A stretch of DNA of 64,000 bases from Pseudomonadaceae bacterium SI-3 (GCA_004010935.1 CP026511.1:3286001-3350000); one strand, 5' to 3'; counted from the first letter of the stretch, positions 27,099-38,084 are shown. Notes: a model not told the origin generated them from the sequence alone. Numbers and translations: made by a program.

Positions 27099-28244
27099 TC
27101 ACCGCTGCTGACGAGAAAGCCAATCCAGCCCAGGCCGGTAAAGCATGTCGTGCTCGCCTTCGAACAGCACCAGCTCGGTAGGGCCCGATTTCAGGTACAG
27201 CAACACATCAGCATCCGCCTCGGCGAACTGCGGGAATTCATCGCTGCCGTTGGCCGATCGTTGACGCAAGGCATCCGGGACCTGGCGAGTCTCCATCAAC
27301 TGGTCGATCTGCTCCTGAGGGATTCGATCCTCTTCCTTCGCCAGGTCGTTGAAGGCATGAAGCGCCTGCTCAGGCGGGACAGTGGTGTCATTGATGCCGT
27401 GAGCGATGAGTATGCGAATATCGCCCGCCACCTCCGGCACATAGCGACTCGGGCTGCGCTTGCGGCATTCATCAAAGGCGCTGGAGCCTTGGGTCGGCTC
27501 GCCGCCACAGGCCTGCTCGATTTCCCCGGCGTACTTTTCGCCGCGCGCTTTGTTCCACTGGTGCCAGGTCACCAGGTCATAAACCGGCACCCAAGCCGCA
27601 ACGCCGGCAAACACATCGGGATTACGACTCGCCAGGTGCAGTGCATTCATCGCGCCGCCCGAATAGCCGAGCAGATAGATTCGCGACTCGTCAATTTCAG
27701 CATGTTCTCGCGCATATTCGAGCGCGTCCTGCATGTCAGAAATCGCCAGATCGGAGGCGGTCGACTCGGGACGACCATCGTTCTGACCTCGGAAGTTCGG
27801 GTGAATGAACACCCAGTCGTTCGCAATCGCGAACTGGCCCAGCGGAATGTCGATGTTCTGCAGGTAATCGGTGCTCCAGCTGTGCAGCACCATGAGCAGG
27901 GGCTTTTCCTTGTCTGAACCTGAGTCGTAGAACAGCGCCGCCTGCTCACTATCGTCGGCACTGGATGGGATCATGATGTCTTTTATTTCCGGCGTTGCTT
28001 CACGCCAGCGCGAGAGTTCGGCTATCGCCAGACCGCCCGGATAATTGGTGACCCGCAGGAGATCGCTGGGGTGCTTCAGATCCTCAGCCTGAACGCTCCC
28101 GACGCCAGCACCGGCCAGCATCAACATCCCGAGCATGACCGCACAGATGACCCGCCCGAACAGATCGTTGGCGCGCCATGAAGGACCATCGCCCACTGAT
28201 ACGGCCTGTAGTGAGCAGCTGCTTTCTCCGTTGCGAAGCACCAT
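27099..28244 (-). CDS. secreted alpha/beta hydrolase (prolyl oligopeptidase/PHB-depolymerase-like)
   Basis: A 381-residue serine hydrolase. An N-terminal hydrophobic segment (about residues 32-53, ending GSVQAED) is a long signal peptide or anchor. The nucleophile elbow is LLGYSGG (Ser194), the acid is probably in HGINDTTVPP and the histidine in EGEHDM near the C terminus. The oxyanion region HSWSTDYLQN and FIHPNFRGQND resembles prolyl-oligopeptidase-type and PHB-depolymerase-type enzymes. Substrate unknown. ATG 28244 has GGGAG nine bases upstream. It is divergent from the helicase gene, with 164 bp between them. Confidence 0.8.
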   Translation of the reverse strand: MVLRNGESSCSLQAVSVGDGPSWRANDLFGRVICAVMLGMLMLAGAGVGSVQAEDLKHPSDLLRVTNYPGGLAIAELSRWREATPEIKDIMIPSSADDSEQAALFYDSGSDKEKPLLMVLHSWSTDYLQNIDIPLGQFAIANDWVFIHPNFRGQNDGRPESTASDLAISDMQDALEYAREHAEIDESRIYLLGYSGGAMNALHLASRNPDVFAGVAAWVPVYDLVTWHQWNKARGEKYAGEIEQACGGEPTQGSSAFDECRKRSPSRYVPEVAGDIRILIAHGINDTTVPPEQALHAFNDLAKEEDRIPQEQIDQLMETRQVPDALRQRSANGSDEFPQFAEADADVLLYLKSGPTELVLFEGEHDMLYRPGLDWLSRQQR

Positions 28245-28408
28245 AGCCGTTGTCTCCCGCGAGTCGGTTTCGGACGTATAGAATTTGCGACTCCGAGCAT
28301 CCCCATACGTTCGTCTGCGAGCCGACGCATGGCCGCCTGCCGTGCCGCTCGTATTGCGCGGCCCGATTGTCCAAACTTGCAGGACCCCTGATCAGAGAGG
28401 CGTCGATC

Positions 28409-30844
28409 ATGCGCAAGGCCGAAGCCAAACAACGCCACACCCACAAACTCGAAAGACTTCAGCGCTTTTTGGACTGGGCCGCCGAGCGCCATCCCGATTT
28501 CGTACCGAAGAAAAATCACCAGGAAAAATGGTTCAGCACCTACCTCGGCCATCAGCCACCCGAAATTGGCCGTGCAGCGCGGTTGTTCTGGCTTGGGCTG
28601 GACGAGCCTACGGTCGAGGCGAATCTTGAGCACGCCGACCCGACTCACCTGATCGGCCGACTGCTGAACCGGGACGTGAACGATTTCAGTTGTACCGTCG
28701 ACATCTTCGGTATTGAGAAATCGCTGGATTGCGGCCCGGTGCAGAACCTGCTGGAACCCGAATTTGCGCTGCGCATCGACGATAGCGAGTCGACCGAGGA
28801 CTTTGAACGCAACGTCTGCGCTGCGGTGCAGGCCCTGGTCCGGGATCGCCTGCATGTCTTGGAGAAGCCGTTCACCAGCCTCAGCGAAGAACAGAAAGCC
28901 CAATGCCTGGAGCGCCTGCCCGTGCGGCTTTCACGCCTCGACGATTTTGCGGCGCGCGCCGTCGACATCGTCAACGAGGTCAAACACGAGCTGCGCTATG
29001 TGGTCGAGCTGCGCCACGGCGAGGTCGCCCTGGACATGCAAAGGCGCATTCCGGGCGGCCAAGGCCATGTGCTAAGCGAGCAAGAAGTCGCGCAGCTCAA
29101 AGACGAAGACCGTCAGGCGATGAATGCCAAGTTCGAGATGATGATCGAGGAAGCGCAGGACTTCGATCTGCAGCTGCTCGGCGAGAAGCGTCTGACCGAA
29201 GTCTTCATGATGGAGCCGAAAAAGCTGCGCCGGACCATCCGTTTCGCCCGCGAGGACAATCGCGAAAAGATGGCCTTCGCTGTGTTGCTGGAGAACAACC
29301 CGCGCTTCGTCCATTACCACAAGCTCTACGCCGCACGGCGCATCACTCGCACCTGGACCGCCCTGCTCGGCCCGACCAACAGCGGCAAGACTTATCAGGC
29401 GATCCAGGCCATGACCGGCGTGACCCACGCCATCTACCTGTCGCCGCTGCGCCTGATGGCCCTGGAAAACCAGGAACGCATCGAATCCATGGGCGTGCCT
29501 TGCTCGTTGGTCACCGGCGAAGAGGAAATCATCCGCGAAGGTGCGACCCACTATTGCTGCACCGTCGAGGAATTCGCCCGCTTCCGTCACGAGTCCTGGG
29601 ACGTGGTGGTGATCGACGAAGTGCAGATGATGGCCGACTCGCAACGCGGCTGGGCCTGGGTCGATGCGCTGGTCAGCGCCTACACCCAGGACCTGATCAT
29701 GACCGGCCCCGAGCTGATCCAGCCGTCGCTGAAAACCCTCTGTGATCTCTGCGAAGACCAACTGGTAGTCAAACGCACCAAACGACTTTCACCCGTGGAC
29801 GTGGCGCGCCGCTCGACCAACCTCAAGCAGCTCGATGCCGGCTCGATGCTGGTCGCCTTCAGCCGCAGGACAGTGCTGGAGCTCAAGGCGATACTGGAGA
29901 TGACCGGCAAGAGCGTCTCGGTGGTCTACGGTGCGCTGTCACCAGAAGTTCGCCGCGAGCAGGCACGTCGCTTCCGCGAAGGCGAAGCAGACCTCATGGT
30001 CGCCACGGATGCTGTGGGTATGGGCCTCAACCTGCCGGCGCACACGCTGTGCTTCTACACCGACGAAAAGTACGACGGCATCCAGAACCGCCAGCTGAAG
30101 GTGCAGGAGGTCAAGCAGATCGGCGGCCGCGCCGGGCGCTTCGGTCATCACGACAGCGGCCTCATCACCGCGCTGGACGGGCAGACGCTGCAGTCGATCA
30201 AGCGCCTGTTCCACAGCGACGACTTGCCGGTGGACCTGACGCAGTTCCAGGTAAGGCCCTCCATCGAGCACCTGCAAGCCATCTCCGAACTGATGAACGA
30301 GCCGAGCCTGTTGCGGGCCTGGCTGACGTTCAACCGCAACATCAACTACGGCGACGAATTCATATCGATCCTGCCCGACGAGCTGGCGGAATGGATCAAG
30401 CTGATCGACGACCCGACCATCGACCTGCCGTTGCGCTGGATATTTGCCTGCACACCAATACGCGGAGGTCTCGACAGCCCGGCCGCCGTTTTCGCCCAGC
30501 AATGGCTGAGGAAGGTCGCGCAGGACAAGGAGATCCCATTGCCGCGGCTGATCATCGATGCCGACCTGGCCACGTTGGAAAGCTCGCTGCACGTCATCGA
30601 AACCTACCTGCACCTGGCGCGCACGCTGCCGGCGCATTTTCCGGCGCTGGAGCAGGCCGAAGAGCATCGCAGTCTCCTTAATGGCGCCATCACCCGTGAG
30701 CTTTCACGCCAGCGCAAGCCACGCAGCTCGGACCGCCGCCGCGGATCCGGCGACAACCGCAATTGCAAGGGCTGTGGCAAGGCCATGCCGATGGCAGCAC
30801 GCAAGTTTCGGCTGTGCCAGAGCTGTTTTCGTGAGCAACGCTAG
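28409..30844 (+). CDS. SUV3-like superfamily 2 RNA helicase with C-terminal zinc ribbon
   Basis: An 811-residue helicase. The N-terminal 300 residues are alpha-helical and family specific. The motor begins with Walker A GPTNSGKT (321-328), has the DEVQ box (403-406, DEIQ in SUV3), VVYGALSPEVRREQA and FREGEADLMVATDAVGMGLNLPA, then QIGGRAGRFG (motif VI), followed by a SUV3 C-terminal-type region. The last 30 residues form a zinc ribbon, CKGCGKAMPM...LCQSCF. SUV3 unwinds RNA in the mitochondrial degradosome; a bacterial RNA-decay role is inference. Start at ATG 28409 has AGAGAGGCG upstream; the open frame back to 28250 is not conserved-looking. Confidence 0.86.
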   Translation: MRKAEAKQRHTHKLERLQRFLDWAAERHPDFVPKKNHQEKWFSTYLGHQPPEIGRAARLFWLGLDEPTVEANLEHADPTHLIGRLLNRDVNDFSCTVDIFGIEKSLDCGPVQNLLEPEFALRIDDSESTEDFERNVCAAVQALVRDRLHVLEKPFTSLSEEQKAQCLERLPVRLSRLDDFAARAVDIVNEVKHELRYVVELRHGEVALDMQRRIPGGQGHVLSEQEVAQLKDEDRQAMNAKFEMMIEEAQDFDLQLLGEKRLTEVFMMEPKKLRRTIRFAREDNREKMAFAVLLENNPRFVHYHKLYAARRITRTWTALLGPTNSGKTYQAIQAMTGVTHAIYLSPLRLMALENQERIESMGVPCSLVTGEEEIIREGATHYCCTVEEFARFRHESWDVVVIDEVQMMADSQRGWAWVDALVSAYTQDLIMTGPELIQPSLKTLCDLCEDQLVVKRTKRLSPVDVARRSTNLKQLDAGSMLVAFSRRTVLELKAILEMTGKSVSVVYGALSPEVRREQARRFREGEADLMVATDAVGMGLNLPAHTLCFYTDEKYDGIQNRQLKVQEVKQIGGRAGRFGHHDSGLITALDGQTLQSIKRLFHSDDLPVDLTQFQVRPSIEHLQAISELMNEPSLLRAWLTFNRNINYGDEFISILPDELAEWIKLIDDPTIDLPLRWIFACTPIRGGLDSPAAVFAQQWLRKVAQDKEIPLPRLIIDADLATLESSLHVIETYLHLARTLPAHFPALEQAEEHRSLLNGAITRELSRQRKPRSSDRRRGSGDNRNCKGCGKAMPMAARKFRLCQSCFREQR

Positions 30845-31043
30845 GACAGTTCGGGCGCTTGGCGGAACCGCCGCTCATACGCACACCACTACGCCACTCA
30901 GGTACCGCTGCTAGCCCATGGCGGGCAGCGAGGCTGGCAAGCTGCGGCTTCGGCCCTTAGGATGCGGCAGGTCTATAGCGTGACCGGGACCATTCAGAGC
31001 CTCGTTACGATGGCCATTACCGAAAGCCATGGAGTCAGGGCCG

Positions 31044-32075
31044 ATGTCGATCATTATTCAGTTGCGCAGGCAACTGGCGGCTGTTACCAGCCGATTTGGC
31101 TGGGCCGCACTGTTATTCGCGCTTTTAGTGCATGCCGGCGTGTCCTACCTCGGTTTGCGTCTGTTCGCCGAAGCGCCGCTCACCGAGCTGAAAACCTTCA
31201 TCTACTTCTATCTGACCACCGCACTGACCGTCGGCTACGGTGACTTCTCACCGCAGACTGCTGGCGGTCGCATCTTTGTTTCCACCTGGCTGATGGTCGG
31301 CGGCATCGCGCTGCTGACCGCCGTCATCGGCAAAACCACCAATTCCATCATTGCAGTCTGGAGGAAAGGCATGAAAGGCAAAGGAACGTTCGCCACCTGC
31401 ACGGGCCATACCGTTGTCATCGGTTGGGAAGGCGAAATCAGCGAGCGTGTCGTCGAGCTGCTGCATGAAGACGAAACCTCCAACGACCACCTGATCGTCA
31501 TCTGCGACACGGCGCTTGAAGAAAACCCGATGCCAGGCAAAACTGAGTTCATCCATGGCGAGAGCCTGTCGTCCCTGGCACTGCTGCAGCGCGCCGGGGT
31601 GAAAGGGGCCGAACGCACACTGGTGCGCACCGGCTCGGACGACCTGACGCTCGCGGTCGTGCTGACCATCAACCAGCTCAATCCGGTCGGTCATGTGGTT
31701 GCCCATTTCAGCAGCAGCGAGACCGCCCGACTGGCGCGCAGCTATGCGCCCAAACTGGAATGCACCTCCAGCATGGCCATCGAGATGCTGGTGCGTTCGT
31801 CTCAGGACCCAGGCTCCTCGGTGATCATCAATGAGCTGCTGAGCGTCGGCCAAGGCGCGACCCAGTACCGCCTGCTACTGCCCGAGAGCTACGAAAGCAC
31901 GGTCGGCGCGCTGTACAAGCAATTGAAAGACCGGCACAACGCGACGCTGATCGGCTACCGAGCCAAGGACCAGACCCAACCGATCATCAACCCGGGCAAC
32001 GAAATCCCGGTGCGCGGCGGCGAGCTGTTCTATATTGCCAACACACGCCTCGCCGGCCTGGGTGACGCCAGCTGA
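31044..32075 (+). CDS. two-TM potassium channel with TrkA-N (RCK) domain
   Basis: A 343-residue ion channel subunit. Membrane helix 1 (WAALLFALLVHAGVSYLGL) and helix 2 (GRIFVSTWLMVGGIALLTAVIG) flank the pore loop with the selectivity filter TVGYGD (residues 62-67). From residue about 112 a TrkA-N/RCK domain follows (GHTVVIGWEGEISERVVELL, HLIVICDTALEENP, HGESLSSLALLQRAGVKGA), which in related channels binds nucleotide or Ca2+ and gates a tetramer. The glycine pattern of the dinucleotide motif is degenerate (GWEGE rather than GxGxxG). ATG 31044 is preferred over 31029 because GGAGTCAGGG lies just upstream of it. Confidence 0.9.
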   Translation: MSIIIQLRRQLAAVTSRFGWAALLFALLVHAGVSYLGLRLFAEAPLTELKTFIYFYLTTALTVGYGDFSPQTAGGRIFVSTWLMVGGIALLTAVIGKTTNSIIAVWRKGMKGKGTFATCTGHTVVIGWEGEISERVVELLHEDETSNDHLIVICDTALEENPMPGKTEFIHGESLSSLALLQRAGVKGAERTLVRTGSDDLTLAVVLTINQLNPVGHVVAHFSSSETARLARSYAPKLECTSSMAIEMLVRSSQDPGSSVIINELLSVGQGATQYRLLLPESYESTVGALYKQLKDRHNATLIGYRAKDQTQPIINPGNEIPVRGGELFYIANTRLAGLGDAS

Positions 32076-32100
32076 GCATGACGCTGCGCCGAGCGGACAT

Positions 32101-32138
32101 GCGTTCGTAGGGCCGAACGTGTTCGGCCCTACGAACGC
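32101..32138. terminator. perfect 38-bp palindrome (probable terminator)
   Basis: Arms GCGTTCGTAGGGCCGAAC and its exact complement (18 bp each) with a 2-nt centre, 25 nt after the channel gene. It would form a very stable hairpin on either strand. The GTAGGGCCGAA / TTCGGCCCTAC core reads like a repeated extragenic palindrome rather than a unique terminator. There is no T tract. Confidence 0.6.
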
Positions 32139-32278
32139 CAATGAACCCAATGAAGCCCCGCGGGCGTTGACTCACCTGGCCTGCCATCGACGACACCCGG
32201 CTCTCGCTCCCTCCATCTCGGGAATCAACCCCGCCATCCCGGCTCTGATTAAGACAGTCTGAGCAATCGGGAGGCACC

Positions 32279-32704
32279 ATGAGCGACCCACACGATCTGC
32301 AGCGATTCGTCGACGCCCAGCAATCGATCTACGACCGCGCGCTGGCGGAACTCAACGCCGGCCACAAGCAAAGCCACTGGATGTGGTTCATCTTTCCGCA
32401 GATAGCAGGCCTCGGCCACAGCGACATGGCGCGTCGCTACGCCATCAAGGATGCGGACGAAGCGACCGCGTATCTAGAGCACCCTCTGCTCGGGCCTCGC
32501 CTGGAGCAATGCGCGCAAGCACTGCTCGCCCATGCCGAGCGTCCGGCACGGCAGATTCTGGGTTCACCCGATGACATGAAGCTTCGCTCGAGCATGACGC
32601 TGTTCGCTGCCGTTGCGCCTGAACGGTCGACGTTTCAAGCGGTGCTGGATGCGTTCTTCGCGGCCGATCCCGACTCGGCGACGCTATCACGCTTGGATCG
32701 TTAA
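32279..32704 (+). CDS. DUF1810 family protein
   Basis: A 141-residue soluble protein. The opening DLQRFVDAQQSIYDRALAELNAGHKQSHWMWFIFPQIAGLGHS is the DUF1810 signature, followed by AIKDADEATAYLEHPLLGPRL and the closing KLRSSMTLFAAVAP. Function is unknown. CGGGAGGCACC gives a good ribosome binding site. It stands alone between the channel gene and the glutamate-synthase-like gene. Confidence 0.85.
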   Translation: MSDPHDLQRFVDAQQSIYDRALAELNAGHKQSHWMWFIFPQIAGLGHSDMARRYAIKDADEATAYLEHPLLGPRLEQCAQALLAHAERPARQILGSPDDMKLRSSMTLFAAVAPERSTFQAVLDAFFAADPDSATLSRLDR

Positions 32705-32798
32705 GCGGCTCGGGCGCAGACCTCCGATAGGCGGACCGAGGCCGGTACGATAGGCTTCTCGCTTTATGGCAGGTCCGCCGCCCCTCAGAGGTGCACAG

Positions 32799-34454
32799 AT
32801 GAATCTCTCGCTGTTCAGCCGTTACGCTTTTTTCGTCCTGTGCGCTGCCACTGCCGTGCTTTGCCTCCCTTTCCTGAGCCACCCTTGGGTGTGGCCGTTG
32901 TTCGTCGTCACGGCGCTGCTGACCCTTATCGGCATTCGTGATCTTCGCCAGTGCGAACATGCGGTTCGGCGCAATTACCCGATCCTCGGCAACATCCGAT
33001 ACCTGGTCGAAGGCATCCGCCCGGAGATTCGTCAGTACCTGCTTGAAAGCGATCAGGAGCGCGTACCGTTTTCCCGCGCACAACGCTCGCTCGTTTATGC
33101 ACGGGCGAAAAACGAGGTGGATGACAAACCCTTCGGCACCCTTATCGACGTATACGAACCGGGATACGAATGCATCGGCCATTCGATCCGCACCGCAGCG
33201 GTCAGCGATCCCGAAACCTTCCGCGTATCGATCGGCGGGCCGCAGTGTGAGCAGCCCTACTCCGCTTCGGTGTTCAACATTTCAGCGATGAGCTTCGGCT
33301 CGCTCAGTGGCAATGCGATTCAGGCGTTGAACCGAGGCGCCAAACTCGGTGGTTTCTACCACGACACAGGCGAAGGCAGCATCAGCAGCTACCATCGCCA
33401 GCACGGCGGGGATCTGGTCTGGGAACTGGGCAGCGGTTATTTCGGCTGTCGAACCGAAAGCGGTGCATTCGATCCGGATCGCTTCGCCGTTCAGGCACGG
33501 GATCCGCAGGTCCAGATGATCGAGATAAAGCTGAGCCAAGGCGCCAAACCAGGGCACGGCGGCATCTTGCCGGGGCGCAAGGTCAACGCGGAAATCGCGT
33601 CCACCCGCGGCGTGCCGGAGGGCGTGGACTGCATTTCCCCCGCGAGCCATAGCGCCTTCAGCACACCCTTGGAGTTGATGAATTTTATCGCCCGTCTGCG
33701 CGAACTGTCCGGCGGCAAGCCGGTCGGTTTCAAGCTGTGCATCGGCCATCCGTGGGAATTCGTTGGCATCGTCAAGGCGATGCTGGGGAGCGGTATCTAT
33801 CCGGATTTCATCGTGGTCGACGGTAAGGAAGGCGGCACGGGCGCGGCGCCCGTCGAGTTCACCAACCACATCGGCATGCCACTGCGCGAATGCCTGCTGT
33901 TCGTGCATAACGTGCTGGTCGGCTGCAATCTGCGCGAGCACATTCGCATCGGTGCCAGCGGCAAGATCGTCAGCGCCTTCGACATCGCCAGCGTCCTGGC
34001 CATGGGCGCGGACTGGGTGAACTCGGCTCGTGGGTTCATGTTCGCGATCGGCTGCATTCAGTCGCAGCATTGCCACACCAATCGCTGCCCCACCGGCGTT
34101 GCCACCCAGGACCCGCTGCGCCAACGCGCTCTGTTGGTTCCGGATAAGGCCAATCGAGTGTTCAGCTTTCACCGCAACACCGTGCACGCGCTGGCCGAAC
34201 TGCTTGCAGCTGCCGGCTTGTCACATCCTGCCGAACTGGGCCCGCATCACCTGATCCGGCGCGTCAGCTCAACGGAAATCAAGCTGTTCTCGCAGCTCTA
34301 CTATTTCGTCCAGCCCGGTGCGCTGTTGAAGCCAAAGATCGACAGCGAGTTCTTCGCCAGGATCTGGAGCATGGCCCAGGCAGACAGCTTCGAAGCCATG
34401 CCGCAGAAAACTGAGCGTGGGGCCGCGCAGGTCGAGGAACCACTGATCAGTTAA
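32799..34454 (+). CDS. membrane-anchored FMN-binding glutamate synthase-like protein
   Basis: A 551-residue protein with two N-terminal membrane helices (YAFFVLCAATAVLCLPFL and WVWPLFVVTALLTLIGI) and then the FMN-binding central domain of ferredoxin/NADPH glutamate synthases: SVFNISAMSFGSLSGNAIQALNRGA, GEGSISSYH, SQGAKPGHGG, VDGKEGGTGAAP. Cysteines 419, 425 and 430 (C-x5-C-x4-CPTGVATQD) match the 3Fe-4S ligands of GltB. The glutaminase and GltD parts are absent, so it cannot be a normal GOGAT. Such orphan proteins are common in pseudomonads and of unproven function; electron transfer from the membrane is a guess. Start at ATG 32799, preceded by AGAGGTG. Confidence 0.87.
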   Translation: MNLSLFSRYAFFVLCAATAVLCLPFLSHPWVWPLFVVTALLTLIGIRDLRQCEHAVRRNYPILGNIRYLVEGIRPEIRQYLLESDQERVPFSRAQRSLVYARAKNEVDDKPFGTLIDVYEPGYECIGHSIRTAAVSDPETFRVSIGGPQCEQPYSASVFNISAMSFGSLSGNAIQALNRGAKLGGFYHDTGEGSISSYHRQHGGDLVWELGSGYFGCRTESGAFDPDRFAVQARDPQVQMIEIKLSQGAKPGHGGILPGRKVNAEIASTRGVPEGVDCISPASHSAFSTPLELMNFIARLRELSGGKPVGFKLCIGHPWEFVGIVKAMLGSGIYPDFIVVDGKEGGTGAAPVEFTNHIGMPLRECLLFVHNVLVGCNLREHIRIGASGKIVSAFDIASVLAMGADWVNSARGFMFAIGCIQSQHCHTNRCPTGVATQDPLRQRALLVPDKANRVFSFHRNTVHALAELLAAAGLSHPAELGPHHLIRRVSSTEIKLFSQLYYFVQPGALLKPKIDSEFFARIWSMAQADSFEAMPQKTERGAAQVEEPLIS

Positions 34455-34774
34455 CCCCTCCAACCAGCGGATCGCAGCCGGCCTCCGAGGTCGTTGCGAT
34501 CCGACTGCGTCAATGGCCGTGCTTTTGTCGGCCTGCAAGTTCCAGCGGCTGCCACATCAAAACCTGGCCGCCAGCCGCTCAGGCCATCATTTGCGCGCCG
34601 GAAATTTGCCACTCTCGACAGACACTACGCTGTTTCGTCAGCTTTCCGTTGAAATGTTCAGCTTTTTACTTTGACAGCCCGTACTTTTGACTTTAAGTTT
34701 TCACTTCCGAACATTTCCGAACCCTCGCAGTATTCGGATCATAAAAACAACAGTCCCATAAAGAGGTTCTGCGC
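34455..34774. promoter_or_regulatory. glpF promoter and operator region
   Basis: 320 bp without a gene; the last 150 bp is AT-rich. A sigma-70-like promoter is visible: TTGACA at 34671-34676, 17-bp spacer, TAAGTT at 34694-34699. GlpR-half-site-like sequences flank and overlap it: AAATGTTCA at 34652-34660 and TTTTCACTTCCGAACATT at 34698-34715, the latter covering the -10 element. E. coli GlpR recognises ATGTTCG/CGAACAT-type repeats, so repression by the GlpR encoded here is likely. No CRP-like site was evident. Confidence 0.6.
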
Positions 34775-35656
34775 ATGAGTAACCCGTCCACCCCGACGCT
34801 TCGGGGGCAATGCATCGCCGAGTTTCTCGGCACCGCCCTGTTGATCTTCTTCGGTACCGGCTGCGTGGCGGCACTCAAGCTCGGCGGCGCAGATCTAGGT
34901 CTTTGGGAAATAAGCGTTATATGGGGTATTGGCGTGAGCATGGGCGTCTACCTCGCGGCCGGTGTATCCGGTGCTCACCTGAACCCTGCGGTATCCATTG
35001 CGCTCTGGCTGTTCGGCACTTTCGAGCGTAACAAGGTGCCGGCTTATATCCTCGCCCAGACCGCCGGCGCCTTCTGTGCCGCTGCGTTGGTTTATGGACT
35101 TTACAGCAGCCTGTTTTTCGATTTCGAACAGGCCCAGCAGATGACTCGCGGCAGTGTTGCCAGCCTCGAGCTCGCATCGGTGTTCTCCACCTACCCGCAC
35201 CCTTCGCTTTCGATCGGCCAGGCGTTTCTGGTGGAAGTGGTGATTACCGCTATCCTGCTGGGGATGATCATGGCCCTGACCGATGATGGTAACGGTCTGC
35301 CCCGCGGCCCGCTGGCGCCCTTGTTGATCGGTCTCCTGATTGCGGTGATCGGCGGCGCGATGGGGCCGCTGACCGGGTTCGCGATGAATCCGGCACGCGA
35401 CTTCGGACCCAAGCTGATGACCTTCTTCGCAGGGTGGGGACAGGTCGCATTCACCGGCGGCCGGGATATCCCCTACTTCCTGGTCCCGCTGATCGCCCCG
35501 GTCATTGGCGCCTGCCTCGGGGCCGCTGGTTACAAGGCACTGATCTGCAAGCATCTACCGGGCGTTGGCGGTGCTTGCGCTGTTCCGGAACCGGAACCAA
35601 AACCAGAGGCCGACCGCTACTCCAAACACGATGTCACTGCCCAAGAAGCTCGTTAA
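34775..35656 (+). CDS. glpF: glycerol uptake facilitator GlpF
   Basis: A 293-residue aquaglyceroporin. It has six membrane helices and two re-entrant loops with NPA motifs: HLNPAV near residue 69 and MNPARDFGPK near residue 204; the Arg and Asp after the second NPA are the glycerol-channel signature. FSTYPHPSLSIGQAF is a GlpF-specific stretch. It lets glycerol diffuse across the inner membrane, where GlpK traps it. The C terminus is slightly longer than in E. coli GlpF (281 residues) and charged. glpK follows after 12 nt, so the two form an operon. Confidence 0.96.
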   Translation: MSNPSTPTLRGQCIAEFLGTALLIFFGTGCVAALKLGGADLGLWEISVIWGIGVSMGVYLAAGVSGAHLNPAVSIALWLFGTFERNKVPAYILAQTAGAFCAAALVYGLYSSLFFDFEQAQQMTRGSVASLELASVFSTYPHPSLSIGQAFLVEVVITAILLGMIMALTDDGNGLPRGPLAPLLIGLLIAVIGGAMGPLTGFAMNPARDFGPKLMTFFAGWGQVAFTGGRDIPYFLVPLIAPVIGACLGAAGYKALICKHLPGVGGACAVPEPEPKPEADRYSKHDVTAQEAR

Positions 35657-37180
<1,524 letters not shown>

Positions 37181-37207
37181 GCCTCGACGTCCAAACGCAC
37201 CACACCT

Positions 37208-37242
37208 CGCGCCCGGCCCGGGTCTTAACCGTGCCGGGCGCG
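37208..37242 (+). terminator. hairpin after glpK
   Basis: A 10-bp perfect stem (CGCGCCCGGC / GCCGGGCGCG) with a 15-nt loop, 27 nt past the glpK stop. A short T-rich stretch follows only weakly. It probably ends the glpFK message before glpR. Confidence 0.6.
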
Positions 37243-37243
37243 C

Positions 37244-37264
37244 TTATTCGCAAACGAACAATTC
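37244..37264 (+). promoter_or_regulatory. GlpR operator-like site upstream of glpR
   Basis: TTATTCGCAAACGAACAATT is a near-palindrome of the TGTTCG-n4-CGAACA type recognised by GlpR-family repressors, 60 nt before the glpR start. It suggests autoregulation. The match is by eye and imperfect. Confidence 0.5.
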
Positions 37265-37323
37265 TTTAATCAAACCCCAGACTGCGGCATCCTTCACGGC
37301 ATATCGATAAGAAGGAAGCCTCC

Positions 37324-38082
37324 ATGAGTCTGGCCCCACGACAGCAAAGCATTCTCGAACTGGTCCGCGAACGCGGCTACGTCAGCATCGAAGAGCTGGC
37401 GCAGCAGTTTGCAGTCACGCCCCAGACCATCCGCCGTGATATCAACCAGCTAGGCGAAGCCGGCCTGCTTCGCCGCTACCATGGCGGCGCCGCCCACGAT
37501 TCCAGCGTACAGAACACCGCCTATACCCAACGCGCCCGGCAGATGCGCGACGAGAAGCGCCGCATCGCCGACGCTATGGCTGCACACATTCCCGATCAGG
37601 CGTCGCTGTTCATCAACATCGGCACCACCACCGAAGCCATCGCCCACGCCCTGCTCAACCATCGCGATCTCAAAGTCATCACCAACAACCTGCACGTGGC
37701 GAGCATCCTCAGCCCCAAGGAAGATTTCGACGTGTTGATTGCAGGCGGCAACGTGCGCAGCGATGGCGGTGTGGTCGGCCAAGCCACAGCGGATTTTATC
37801 GGTCAGTTCAAGGTCGACTTCGCACTGATCGGCATCAGCGGGATCGACGAGGACGGCACCCTGCTGGACTTCGATTACCAGGAAGTGCGCGTCTCGCAGG
37901 CCATCATCAACAACGCCCGCCAGGTCTTCCTCGCCGCCGACTCGAGCAAATTCGGCCGCAACGCCATGACCCGCCTCGGCTCGCTTGAACAGATCGACAT
38001 GTTGTTTACCGAGGCCCAGCCACCCGAGGCGTTTCTCGAGTTGCTCAGCCGGCACAAGGTCAAACTGGAAGTGACTGGCTGA
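37324..38082 (+). CDS. glpR: DeoR-family repressor GlpR
   Basis: A 252-residue DeoR-type regulator, the same length as E. coli GlpR. The N-terminal helix-turn-helix is [37 protein letters not shown], followed by the sugar-phosphate-isomerase-like sensor domain ([58 protein letters not shown]) that binds glycerol-3-phosphate as inducer. It sits between glpFK and glpD, the normal Pseudomonas arrangement, and should repress both units. Confidence 0.95.
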   Translation: MSLAPRQQSILELVRERGYVSIEELAQQFAVTPQTIRRDINQLGEAGLLRRYHGGAAHDSSVQNTAYTQRARQMRDEKRRIADAMAAHIPDQASLFINIGTTTEAIAHALLNHRDLKVITNNLHVASILSPKEDFDVLIAGGNVRSDGGVVGQATADFIGQFKVDFALIGISGIDEDGTLLDFDYQEVRVSQAIINNARQVFLAADSSKFGRNAMTRLGSLEQIDMLFTEAQPPEAFLELLSRHKVKLEVTG

Positions 38083-38084
38083 AG

